Shown here piece after piece: positions 12,791-22,530 of a stretch of DNA of 64,000 nucleotides. The notes beneath the pieces are model-generated. The model made no database searches, was not told where the DNA came from, and saw only the letters and a list, made by a program, of their open reading frames with translations. The number at the start of each line of letters is the position of its first letter. Position 1 is the first letter of the stretch. The position numbers and the translations under genes are program-made. Source of the DNA: Nemertoderma westbladi (Eukaryota; Xenacoelomorpha; Nemertodermatida; Nemertodermatidae); assembly GCA_032718475.1 (NCBI GenBank), contig JAUCBJ010002762.1:105142-169141 (forward strand), in the 5' to 3' direction.

Positions 12791-14718
12791 TTAAGAATGC
12801 TGTGCCGGCTTGTCAACAAAATTGCACCGCCACAACTCCCTATCACCCATGACATTTGCTAGATCATCCGCATCTTTAAGGCCAGTGTCCTTTAAGATGC
12901 GTCTCAAGAAAGTCATGGGCTGTCCACCATGCTTATTCACCCCATGAGGCTGCCAAAGTACAAGATTATGCACTGGCTGGTCCTCATGGCGAAAGCATTG
13001 TCCTGCAAAGCGGAGGCGATTTCGTTCTAGTGTCAAGCTTGGGGGAACCAAGGAGACACCTCCAATGTTATATAGTGTCTGGTTGGAGATTTGTGCATTG
13101 TACTTGACACAATGAACCCGGCGTAGCATTCTTGTGAATGTGCCATCCAGAGATTTGGTGTCCTCAGCAGTTAGAGCCCAGCATGGACTCCCATAGAGGA
13201 GTACTGGAACTTCTGCTGCTCTAAATAAACGGACCTTAAGTTTCCGATTAATTCTCGGTGACTTCCAAATCCTGGAAAGCCTATTCAAGGCTACCCATGC
13301 CTTTCCCTTACGTATTCGAAGGTCCTCACCTGACTTCCGGATCCATGATCCCAGGTAACAGAAGTCGTCCACATGCTCAAGCATACCATCCTTTGAGCTT
13401 ATGCTCATCCGATCAGAGACTTGCTGAGGACTTTCAAAGTTAACTGTCAAAATTTTGATCTTTCTGGAGTTAATAAAAAGACCAACACTAGAAGCAGCAT
13501 GTTCTAATGAGCTGAGGAGCCGTTGGGCTCCCTCTAATGATTCTGAGAGTACTCCTAATTCATCAGCAAAGTCTAGATCAGTTAGGTACTTGACAGGATT
13601 TCCTCGACTTCTGGAGCCAGTAGGTGGAGTTATCATCACCCCATCATCATTATGATGATCTAAGGACATGCGTAGAACATAGTCAACCACAATAATGAAC
13701 AAGAATGGTGCAAGTGTCTCCTTGGAGGACGCCCCATAACACTTCAAATGATTCTGTGTCACCGTCAACAGTAGACACAAATGTTGTCGAACCATCGTAT
13801 ACTGATCTGATTGCTGCAATAATGTCATAAGGAATCCCATATAATGAAAGTATGCTGAACATACGTGAGCGAGAGACTGAAGCCGGCACAGCATTCTTAA
13901 AAATGCAGCTGCAATGCAGCATGCCGATCCTAGTAGAGAGACTGAATCGAAGGCCTCAACAAAGATAATAGCCAGATGCCTGTCTTTCTTTTGTGATAAT
14001 TCTTCAATTATCCTTCTAAGTGCCAAAATGGGCTCATGGTCCCACGACCTTTACGGAACCCATTCTGATTTCCATGGAGCAGTCTCTCAATGGGATCCCT
14101 GATGCGATTTAATAGAATCCTATTGTATAGCTTTGCAGCAATCGGATCAATGAGATTCCCCGAAAAGAACCATAGAGTGTTAGGTTGCCCTTCTTGGGAA
14201 CTGGCACCAACTTATTTGTTTTCATTTCTTGTGGGACTCTTGTTGTTCGGTACATGTCTACTATGATGGGATAGATGAGCTTTAAACATTCAGGTATTTT
14301 AAAGACCTCAGGGGGAACACCATCTACTCCACTGGCACGATTGGTCTTAATGATCTTTGCAGCAGCCTTCACTTCTGCAAAGGAGATATCGCCAATGGGA
14401 ATATCTGGGAGTACAGACTCAGACACTTTTACTTCTATAAAGTTATCAGGCAATACCCTGTCATTATTGAGGAGCTTTTCAAAGTGGGCTTTCCAACCAT
14501 TGAGGCGATCGGCTGGTGATTCAGCCTTAACCTTGGTGGTTGGTTGGCTTTTCCGCCCAGTAAGCAAATTGATCGATTTCCATGCCTGGGATGATTGCCT
14601 GCTGTCGTCAGCATCATTGATGGCATCAACCTGTTGGTTTATTAGCTCCTGTAGATTAACAGAGTACTGCCTGTTCAGGGACCTAGATGCAGCCTTAAAT
14701 GCATTCTTGTCTCTGTGA
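12791..14718 (-). pseudogene. Reverse transcriptase of LINE family A, disrupted
   Basis: In two main pieces (14109-14718 and 12791-14026) it encodes a non-LTR reverse transcriptase: SGVDGVPPEVFK (finger motif), a region equivalent to GVLQGD (altered near 13700-13740), and LDFADELGVL, where the catalytic FADD motif reads FADE, a change in one of the metal-binding aspartates. The C-terminal thumb/connection has YLGSWIRKSG and LLYGSPCWALTAED, ending in KPAQHS and a stop at 12791. A frame change separates the pieces around 14110-14140, and the nested insertion at 13882-13946 replaces the normal residues after the catalytic VDFF-like segment. It cannot make an active enzyme. Confidence 0.85.
13882..13935 (+). 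mobile_element. LINE family A micro-insertion, 54 bp, nested in an opposite-strand sister copy
   Basis: Fifty-four bases beginning GCCGGCACAGCATTCTTAAA and ending CCGATCCTAGTA(G) are exactly the last part of LINE family A in plus orientation. They are flanked by an 11-bp duplication GAGAGACTGAA (13871-13881 and 13936-13946). The intact family member at 62460-62490 shows a single copy of that sequence at the equivalent place (GATTCAGTCTCTCGC on its own strand), so this is a real insertion with a target-site duplication. Confidence 0.9.
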
Positions 14719-14735
14719 AGTCACATTGAAGTCTC

Positions 14736-15149
14736 TGTGCTGTCAATCACTTATTCCTTTAGAAGTTATGTAGGTACTTTACTGGGATTGATACGTATTA
14801 TTAGCTTGGTTGCTGAGGCAAATGGAAAAATTGTGGCAATAGGCACTCCCATAACGATCATAGAAATACGGAACGAAACGCTTACAGTCACAGTTCAAAA
14901 ATTGCCGGGGGGGGGGGGGGGGGGGCCCGTGCCCCCCTCTGGATCCGCCCCTGATACTGATTGTGCTATTATTGTAATCTGTCATTACGAACAACTGCCA
15001 CTAAAAATCAATTATTCTATCGGCCTCCGGCCTTTCAGATACCACAAGCCTTTCAGTGGCCAGCGGATGCGGCAACGCGTACTATCCAAACGCAAACACA
15101 CCGGTCGGGATTCCCTCGCCAACTCGGGGATCCCGTCACAGAAATGCAA
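14736..15149. other. Non-coding stretch with a G19 run
   Basis: No gene is supported. It contains a run of 19 G at 14907-14925 directly followed by CCCGTGCCCCCCTCTGGATC, a motif typical of transposon ends in animal genomes, but I could not find a partner end or target duplication. Confidence 0.5.
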
Positions 15150-15330
15150 ATATTCCTACATTGAAAATGCAAATATTTTTGTTAAATTTTGTGTCACCTG
15201 AAAAAGATCAAACTCCCCCCAACAATATTAAAATGCAAATATCGTGAAAATAATATAATTATATTTTTAGGGGAGTTAGCTGAGAAAATCTTGGCGTTAG
15301 TAAAAATGTAACAGTATATTATAACAAAAC
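15150..15330. repeat. Single-unit copy of the dispersed repeat that is expanded at 46.6-49.0 kb
   Basis: The sequence AAATGCAAATATT-C-TACATTGAAAA leads into AGGGGAGTTAGCTGAGAAAA TCTTGGCGTTAGTAAAAATG, i.e. one unit of the 55-bp minisatellite found at 46640-49015, with the same type of leader as at 46587-46650. Here the unit occurs once, so this copy shows the unexpanded state. Confidence 0.8.
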
Positions 15331-15366
15331 ATTATAAACCAATTTGTTTCAAAAAATATTAATGTT

Positions 15367-15890
15367 AATTAACCCTATTAAACCCCGGGGGGGGGGGGGG
15401 GGGGGGGTCAATATGACCCCCCGTGGTTTTTTTTTATAACTCTGAAACAAACGCAGTAGGTAATCTGAAATTTTTATGACTTTCCTAAAAATATATTGTC
15501 TTCCTAATAGAGTGTAAACAGTTTTCAAAAATATTGGAAGTTTTCGAGTTATAGCAACATTTTTTTACCATTTTGGCTTTTGGCACTTTTTTAGAGGCGT
15601 CGTTTGAAAATTTCAGTTCATTAACCAACCCTATTAAACCCGGGGGGGGGGGTCAATATGACCCCCCCGTGGTTTTTTTATTATAATTCTGAAACAAACG
15701 CAGTTGAGAATCTGAAATTTTATGACTTTTCCTAAAAATCTATTGTCTTCATTGTAGTGAAAACTGTTTTCAAAAATATTGGGTACTTTTCGAGTTATAG
15801 CACCATTTTTTAACCCTACTTTTGGCACTTTTTTTTGAGACGTTTTTTGAAAATTACATTTCATTAAATATGAATTGTAACATCTCTATT
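15367..15890. repeat. Two tandem copies of a 257-bp unit starting TTAACCCTATTAAACCC
   Basis: Two copies (from about 15369 and 15627) each begin AACCCTATTAAACCC and run into a G tract (21 G, then 11 G), then GTCAATATGACCCCCC(C)GTGG, so that GGGGGGTCAATATGACCCCC forms a perfect palindrome. The rest of the unit (TTTTTATAA-TCTGAAACAAA, then ATTTTTTACC-TTTTGGCAC) is shared with point differences. The TTAA start and C/G-rich palindromic end recall the TTAA elements at 27974-29943; a complete element is not seen. Confidence 0.75.
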
Positions 15891-15899
15891 TTTGATTTA

Positions 15900-16700
15900 C
15901 ACCGGTTTTTTGGTGTTAGAAATTGGATGGAATTCATATAAATTGATTTAGAAATTTCAAACTTGTTTTTTTCGATGGGTGCCAAATTTTGGTGCCAGCA
16001 CCAAATTTTGAAATAAGTCAATTTTGTAAATTGATTGTTTGAAACTTGTTTTTTACGCAATTGGGGTTTTTTGGGGTTCTGGATTCGATGAAATATATAC
16101 GAGTTGCACCAAGCGTATCAAACTTGTATTTTTCGGTGCTGTGTGCAAATTTTGGTGCTAGCACGAAATTTTGAAAATCCATTCAATATGTAAAATTGCT
16201 TGTGACAATTTATTTCTTGCCTTTTAGAGGTTTATGGCTGTTCTGAATTCAATGGAAAATATAATTATCGAACTAGACATCTCAAAGTTGTATTTTTCGG
16301 ATGTGGGGGCAAAATGTGGTGCTAGCACCAAATTTTGAAAACCATCAAATATATCAATTGATTGTGTCACATTGTTTCTTGCGTTATACGGGTTTGTGTT
16401 GGTTCTGAATTCAATGGAATCAGTAAAAATTTCATAAGAGTTCTCAAACTTGTATTTTTCGCCGGTGGGTGAAAATTGTTGTGCCAGCACCAAATTTTGG
16501 AAAATATGCAAATTGATAATTAGATAGTATCACCTTGTTTCTTGCGTTATGCGGGTTTATGAGGGTCCTGAATCCGATGGAATCAATAAAAACAGCACTG
16601 GACATCGCAAACTTGTACTTTTTGGTGATGGGTACGAAATTTGGTGCTAGCACCAAAATTTGCCAAATTACGCCGAAAAATACAAGTAGCAATGATCTGG
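15900..16700. repeat. Tandem repeat of about 162 bp, 5 diverged copies
   Basis: Each unit contains AATGGAAT-(ATT/AAA), CTTGTATTTTTCG (near 16129, 16288, 16450 and 16612), a GGTGCTAGCACCAAATTTTG inverted-repeat core and TTGTTTCTTGCGTTATACGG. Copies are 70-85% alike by eye. There is no conserved open frame. Confidence 0.8.
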
Positions 16701-16992
16701 CATATTAGAAATGTATTCCATTAGAATCAGCGCCCTCGAAAACCTGAAAATGTGAATTTATAGCATCGTTTAAGTGAATTAACAATTTTGTGTTCTAACT
16801 GAAAAGTGCTGGTTACTTGTTTTTTTCATTTTTTGCCTACGTAGAAGACTAAAACAGCCATTTATAGTAATCAGATCATTTGTGAATGTTTTCAAATGTA
16901 TTTTGCGCCCCAAAAAACCTGTATTGAAAAACAATTAGCCGAAAATAGCAACATTTATATTTTAACACTAGAAAGGCCAGACTTTGACTACC

Positions 16993-17474
16993 AGTACCAG
17001 TAGCAGTAGTAGCAGTAGTTCCAGTACTCCTCTATGGGAGTCCATGCTGGGCTCTAACTGCTGAGGACACCAAATCTCTGGATGGCACATTCACAAGAAT
17101 GCTACTCCGGGTTCATTGTGTCAAGTACAATGCACACATATCCAACCAGACACTATTATAACATTGGAGGTGTCTCATTGGTTCCCCCAAGCTTGACACT
17201 AGAACAAAATCGCCTCCGCTTTGCAGGACATTGCTTTCGCCGTGAGGACCAACCAGTGCATAATCTTGTACTTTGGCAGCCTCATGGAGTGAATAAGCAT
17301 GGTGGACAGCCCATGACTTTCTTGAGACGGATCTTAAAGGACACTGGCCTTGAAGATGCGGATGATCTAGCAAATGTCATGGGTGATAGGGAGTTGTGGC
17401 GGTGCAATTTTGTCAATAAGCCGGCACAGCATTCTTAAAAATACAGCTGCAATGCAGCATGCCGATCCTAGTAG
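16993..17474 (+). mobile_element. LINE family A, 3' fragment (plus)
   Basis: Only the C-terminal third of the RT and the 3' tail are present, from GCAGTAGTTCCAGTACTCCT to GCCGATCCTAGTAG. It is flanked by a 9-bp target duplication TTGACTACC (16984-16992 and 17475-17483). The 5' junction carries about 20 bp of AGTACCAGTAGCAGTAG filler not present in the full copy. The reading frame (CHFRREDQPVHN-type C-terminus) is broken by a frameshift near 17155 and the element is dead. Confidence 0.92.
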
Positions 17475-17483
17475 TTGACTACC

Positions 17484-18100
17484 CCTAGAAAGGCCGTTTG
17501 TGTCTATATTGACATACACCATTATTCAGCTAAAATTCACCCCAATTGTCTGTCTATTCGAGCCATATTATTCACAATATAGCATCAAAACCTCAGAAAC
17601 TCAGATGAACCTAATATGAGCCATAACAACAAATACATGCAACATTGGAATATTGCAAAAAAATTATTGTTCACTGCAGGCCATTTATTCTATTTAATAA
17701 AACACAAAATTTGATTTCTAATACTAACTACAACAAAAAAAACAATAAATATAACAATTATTAAAGTTTATAAACTAACTTTAATAATACACAATACCTC
17801 ATTTTAAGCTATATTAAGCAAATATTGCTTCTAGTATTACCATAGGCAAATATTGTCTATTTACTAACTCGCTAACGTTATGGAGTCTGTGGCAACACGG
17901 TTCCTAAAGCTAAAAAATGACATCATGTCCCTCGTTCATGGTGCCAAGAGCAAGAAAAGCATATCGAACGATACGAAGAGAAATCTATTGAAGAATGCCT
18001 AAACGAGATGAATACACTATTCGTAACGGCAATTGGCTGTGTAGCTGACGGCTGACAAGAAATCGTTAAGTCTAAAGAGGAAGTTATCCAATGCAAAGAC
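17484..18100. other. Non-coding AT-rich stretch
   Basis: I see no gene, RNA or clear repeat. A CTAGAAAGGCC motif occurs on both sides of the LINE fragment (16973 and 17486). Confidence 0.5.
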
Positions 18101-18226
18101 ATCCCCCTTGCTAAAGCTCTCGTGGAAGCGAGAAATCCCCCCCCCCCCCCCCGTACAAATTCCAGAAGCTTTATTGGTCGAGAAACACCATAAATCAGGT
18201 GTAGACGGAGAGTCTACTCCCTATCC

Positions 18227-18790
18227 ATGGAACGATGCACCCCCACATCGTCGCAAGCTGAAGAACAAGAATTCGCAACCACAATCTATCTACATCTGCT
18301 CCCGAGCAGCGCTCTGATTCAGAATCCCCAATCACATTGGATACAAACCGATTCGACCCATAATGTTAACAGGAAGAAACAAATGCGAAATCAAGTTGTT
18401 GTTGCGAGTGGTTCTACCTGTACCAGCAATACTGGTAACAACATGGGACTTGAGGCAGTTGAGCGCCGGTCTCCAAAATATTACATCCGAGTCGGCCGCC
18501 TTAAACCTGAGACAACCATTGAATTGGTGAAATCCCACTTAAAATGCAACAACATCAAAGTCACCCACGTCTTTAGATTGGATCAGGATCCAAATGACAG
18601 TGGGCCCGAATTTGCTGTGATTCACATCGTCTGTCCGGATGAAGAATCTGCTGACACAGTTTTTAACCAGATTTCTGGCCAAGGTGGACCACAAATTAAG
18701 CGCCATATCCTTCCAGCATCCGACAGGGCCAAACTGAATCTTCAGCCAATTCGTAAAGACTCTGGCTCGTCAGTGCTTAAAAATCAATGA
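18227..18790 (+). pseudogene. LINE ORF1-like protein (RRM-like fold suspected)
   Basis: A 187-residue frame has, in its second half, YYIRVGRLKPETTIELVKSH and then FRLDQDPND...FAVIHIVCPDEESADTVFN, a beta-alpha-beta pattern like the RRM-type RNA-binding domains of LINE ORF1 proteins. The start codon is uncertain because the frame is open upstream of the first Met and the region is degenerate. Being directly upstream of a zinc finger/endonuclease/RT series in the same orientation supports an ORF1 role (nucleic-acid chaperone of the retrotransposon RNP). The alternative is that it is the N-terminus of one long ORF2. Confidence 0.6.
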
Positions 18791-18894
18791 TGAAGCTGCA
18801 AGCGCGGTAGATGGGGTGATGTGACAACGAGAAAATGATAAAACCGACTACAATTCTAAGTTAAACTCATCAGTAGATACATCTAATTATGCTG

Positions 18895-19500
18895 TAATAT
18901 GTCCAGGTTGCTCTAAGGTTTATGATTACAAAGCAAGCTTCCTGAAACACAAAAGTTTGTGCCGAAGATTTCAAACTCTGGATGCCCTACAATGCTTCAC
19001 GGAACTAACCTTCAACCTTTGTAAGACTGTTGCTGAATTTAACACAAATTCCCTGTTTATATTAGCATGGAATATTGAAGGTGCTAAGTCTACAATCGAC
19101 TCCACAATGGATGGCATTATCTCTCAACAGATATTTTACTGCTCTCTGAAACTCTTATCAACAGAGAGGAATTAAATAATACATGGATATGTATGTCACA
19201 CAGTCTCGTGTAGTAAAGGTGAACTTGGTCGATCCATGGGAGGTCTATCAATTGCTATTAATTTGCTAAAAGCGTGATCGATCTCACATTTGTGTCACAC
19301 TCCCTAATCAGCCAAACAGAGGTAACTGTTATCACAACAATTAACACTAAACATCAAGGTATTAAAACGAATATACCAATAAACCAAACAACGCCAATCC
19401 CCAACGTTGAACCAACCCCAATTCAAACTATAGATAGAGAACAACTATCCCGACTCTTGGATGAACAAGGCTTCAACGAGGTAATGGACACTGGTGGGAC
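18895..19500 (+). pseudogene. LINE ORF2 N-terminus: CCHC finger plus gutted APE endonuclease
   Basis: CPGCSKVYDYKASFLKHKSL followed by C is a C-x2-C...H-x-C-type finger at 18898-18963. The endonuclease start follows (LFILAWNIEG, 19053-19085) with its EGAKS segment. The central catalytic part is missing; sequence resumes at VIDLTFVSHSL (19274-19310), the terminal D-x-x-F-x-S block of APE-type endonucleases. The deletion removes most of the active site. Stops and frame changes at about 19175 and 19270. Confidence 0.65.
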
Positions 19501-19899
19501 GCTGCCTGCTCATTCATCACAAACTCATTCGTAACTCAGCACTTAAACCAAGAAAGCGCAAATCAAAGCCATGGTTCAACTCGCAATGTTACCATCTACA
19601 AAAAAGATTGCAGGAAGTTCACATGCACCTTATAAATGGGGACGCCACTGGATGCGATCAATACAGACACCTGCAAATTGAATACCATAAACACTAAGAA
19701 GAAATTCTACATCGCGTAATGCGAGCTCAACTTAATAAAAAGCTGTGAAGATGTCTGAAGCAAATTCTGGAATATTATAAAATCAAGAGGTGGTAAATCT
19801 GTCTCGCAACAAGTTCCAGTCGGCGACTGGTCGACTCATTTCTCTAACCTTCTCTCAAAGGACGAAGCACCTCGGCTTCCCAATATACCCGAATCATAT

Positions 19900-21358
19900 G
19901 ATCCTCTTTTAGACTCCCCTATAACGAGTACTGAAGTCAAGGAAGCTGTTGTCAGCCAGAAAACTGGTAAAGCTGCAGGTCCAGATGGAATATCAAATGA
20001 AGCCATCAAGGCAGGATTCGGATATCTTCTTCCATTTATAGTATCTCTCTTCACACTTTGTTTCTCCACATATGCATGTCCTACGATTTAGCTAACTTCA
20101 TTCCTGATTCCACTATATATAGGTAAAGGTCCTAAATCGTCTACAAAACTCATATCGAGGGATTGCGTTACTTGCAAGTTTAATGAAATTATGTACAACC
20201 ATCCTAAATAAGCGCCTGTATACTTGGGCTGAAAACCACAGTATTCTCCTGGATGCCCAGTTCGGATTTCGTAGAGGTCAGTCAACATTAATGGCCATCA
20301 ACAGGTTGTGTGGCAGCATCAAATCCGCATTGGAAACCCCTGGTGGACATTTATACTGCGTGTTTTTTTATTACACGAAGCCTTTGAATCAGTAAATCGT
20401 GAAAAACTGTGCTCAAAATTGTTCATTTTGGGAGTCAGTCGGAAATTCATTATCGCCCTTTGGGTAATAATTGCGACAAATTATATATCCATCTGCATCG
20501 GCCAGTTTGTTACAGACCCGATTTCTCAAATGGTTGGAGTCATACAGGTAGACAAACTGTCCCCACTACTCTTTAGCTTATTTATCTCTGACCTCCCAAC
20601 TGTTCTTGCTGTCATTGTTGTGTTATACGCAGACGATCTGGCAATTTATGGTAATTCATTAGAATCTGTACAATCTGCAATCGACTGGATCGCAATTTAC
20701 TGTGATGAAAATGAGCTTTCGGTAAACCTTATCAAAACCAAAGCAATAAAATTCCGGAGAGGAGGCCGATTATGTAAATCCGACAAGTTATTCAATAAAG
20801 GCTAACCTATCAAATTTGTAAATAATTTCAATTACCTTGGAGTGGTACTGACAACGAAAAACTCGGGATCAGGTCACTATAATCATCTACCTATATAAAC
20901 GCGGTATAGCGTCCTGCATGCGACTTGCGACCACTCTCGACATGGGTGCAGTTGGACTGGACACAGCAAATTAATTATGGGCTCTAGTTGTACTTCCGGC
21001 AACAGTATACAGCTGCTCCACTTTTGCAGATGTCCCCTGGTCTCAACTATCCCATCTACCACATGTTGTGAAAGTAAGAGGCTTCTTCTATAAACTGTGG
21101 TGTGGCCTCAGTAAGTTTGCTTCAAACACGAGAATTCTGGAGGCGGTTGACAATCCGGCATGTGCAGTGATAAATTTACGCTACCTCACAAAACAACATT
21201 GCCATTTGGCATCACAGTTTATACCAAAGGGTTTCCACCATAAGTTATGTAATAAGAACTGCTGGCGGCCGGATAGCGGATGTATATGCAAGTTTTGCAA
21301 AGAGTCTGCATCAGACGTTTATCATGCGATGTGTTGTACATCCAGCCACATATGACAA
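19900..21358 (+). pseudogene. LINE ORF2 reverse transcriptase and C-terminal zinc region, broken
   Basis: RT landmarks: GKAAGPDGISNEAIKAG (19964-20014), QFGFRRGQSTLMAI (20250-20300), a PLLFSLFISDLP palm segment and the catalytic VVLYADDLAIYGNS (20613-20660), followed by NYLGV (20832). The YADD box is intact. Stops interrupt at about 20090 and 20806, and frames change repeatedly. The last piece (21068-21355) ends in C-x-CKFC-x7-YH-x3-C, a cysteine/histidine tail common to many LINEs of the Jockey/CR1/I supergroup. Confidence 0.75.
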
Positions 21359-21584
21359 CACCACTACACCTGGCATAACACTTACGGCATCTAGATTAAT
21401 TAATTATTTCTATTTAACCTTTTATCTACAACAATACATTTTACTATTGTGCTAAATAATAATAAAATAATTATTGTACTTTGTGCGAGTTTCACCATCT
21501 CTATCCATGTGGATAATATATGCCTCACATTCAGTAACATATTTGCAGTATAGCATGATCGATTATGCTATACATAGCACAATG

Positions 21585-22530
21585 TACTACTACTACTACT
21601 AGGTCAAGCGAACTCAGACAGTGGAAATGTAACCCTTCCATGCTTCCCGATTCTCCTCGTCTTTACTACGCCAGCAATGCCCACTGAATCTTAATCTGCG
21701 TTCACGGAGGGTGGTTGATACGGGTGGTATTGTACCACAAAGCTCGGCGTTTGTCATGTGTTGTCTCCAGCTGATGTTTAGAGATGTTTTCGGCTTTGAG
21801 GCGCCCCTTTGCACAACTTTTCCGACCAGATACCTCAATAAGCCAGATAAGTCTTGATTGTTGCTGTATGTGAGCAGTTGTAATTGCTTCAATTTTATCC
21901 TGTATGTAGTTTTCCAGGCTGATGTTGTAGGCCAATTTAAGATCGTCCTTAGCTTTCTCAACCTTGTTAATGTTTTCAGTTGTTGGTTGTTCGGTTTTTA
22001 CTTTGTAGGCTATCTTAAGATCTTCTCTCTTACAAGTAACCTCAGAGTTTTGCCATTGCACATACTGTTTTCGTTTGCGTTTCTGGGGGATATACCTCTT
22101 AGTTAATTCCTTGTGGGCTTTTATTATATTCTGGTATATTGAATCGGTGGACTGGTCTTCATCCATTGACTGAAGTGCTTCAAAGCGGTTTTGAACTTCT
22201 ACTGTGTAAGCATCCCTTACTGCATTGTCAGTTCTAAGTTTCTCCCAGTCATAGTTGATTTGCTTACTTGTCCTGGGTTTGTAGGCTCTCAAACTGAGTC
22301 TGATCTCTGCAATCACAATTCTGTGGTCCGAACCAATTAGGTTGAAAGAGCTGTATGCCTCGCAGTTTATCATGCTGTTTCTCCACTTTTTGTTTATAAG
22401 GATGTAATCCAGTTGTGCTTTGGTTCCATTGGGGTATTGAAAGGTCGATAGCTTCGCCTTACTCTTTTCGAATGTGTTGTTTGTTGGTATCAATTCACAT
22501 TCTTCCATTAGGTCTAAAAGTACAATGTAG
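21585..22530 (-). mobile_element. LINE family B: endonuclease fused to the 3' end, RT deleted (minus)
   Basis: On the minus strand, an endonuclease C-terminal half (21860-22508) joins the extreme C-terminus of an ORF2 (21614-21800) and a (TAG)n tail at 21585-21601. The reverse transcriptase of about 1 kb is absent. The C-terminal residues TTLRERRLRFSGHCWR correspond to TLERNRLRFAGHCFR in family A, and the tail CCTAGTAGTAG matches family A's, so A and B are related lineages. Confidence 0.75.
21702..22508 (-). pseudogene. APE-type endonuclease domain of LINE family B
   Basis: The frame contains the C-terminal half of an apurinic-type endonuclease: QLDYILINKKWRNS (aspartate motif) and FNLIGSDHRIVIAEIR, where SDH is the catalytic histidine block, followed by the charged linker typical of the EN-RT junction (YIPQKRKRKQYVQW). 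It then shifts into the fused C-terminal tail after about 21860. The N-terminal half of the endonuclease is absent or lies in diverged sequence after 22508. Confidence 0.7.

Larger units (their letters stand above)
12751..14735 (-). mobile_element. LINE family A, copy 1 (minus, 5'-truncated, broken)
   Basis: On the minus strand this copy runs from an endonuclease-RT linker (around 14718) through the whole RT and C-terminal domain to the 3' tail ATGCAGCATGCCGATCCTAG followed by (TAG)n at 12751-12761. It is closely similar to the copy at 61841-63590 but reaches about 170 bp further 5'. It is interrupted by a nested 3'-tail insertion at 13882-13935. The endonuclease domain is missing, as expected for incomplete target-primed reverse transcription. 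Confidence 0.9.
18100..21365 (+). mobile_element. Decayed LINE with ORF1-like protein, zinc finger, endonuclease and RT remnants
   Basis: A two-protein APE-type LINE can be read in order but with many stops, frameshifts and deletions: an ORF1-like stretch (18227-18790), a CCHC finger and endonuclease start (18895-19175), the endonuclease end (19274-19500), RT (19900-20810) and a C-terminal CCHC region (21068-21355). It is unrelated in detail to family A. The 16-C run at 18137-18152 lies in the ORF1 leader. Ends and target duplication were not identified. Confidence 0.8.

Noticed and set aside
14907-14955. End of a DNA transposon (G run followed by CCCGTGCCCCCCTCTGGATC)
   Set aside because: The motif looks familiar from transposon ends, but no partner end or target duplication is visible here.
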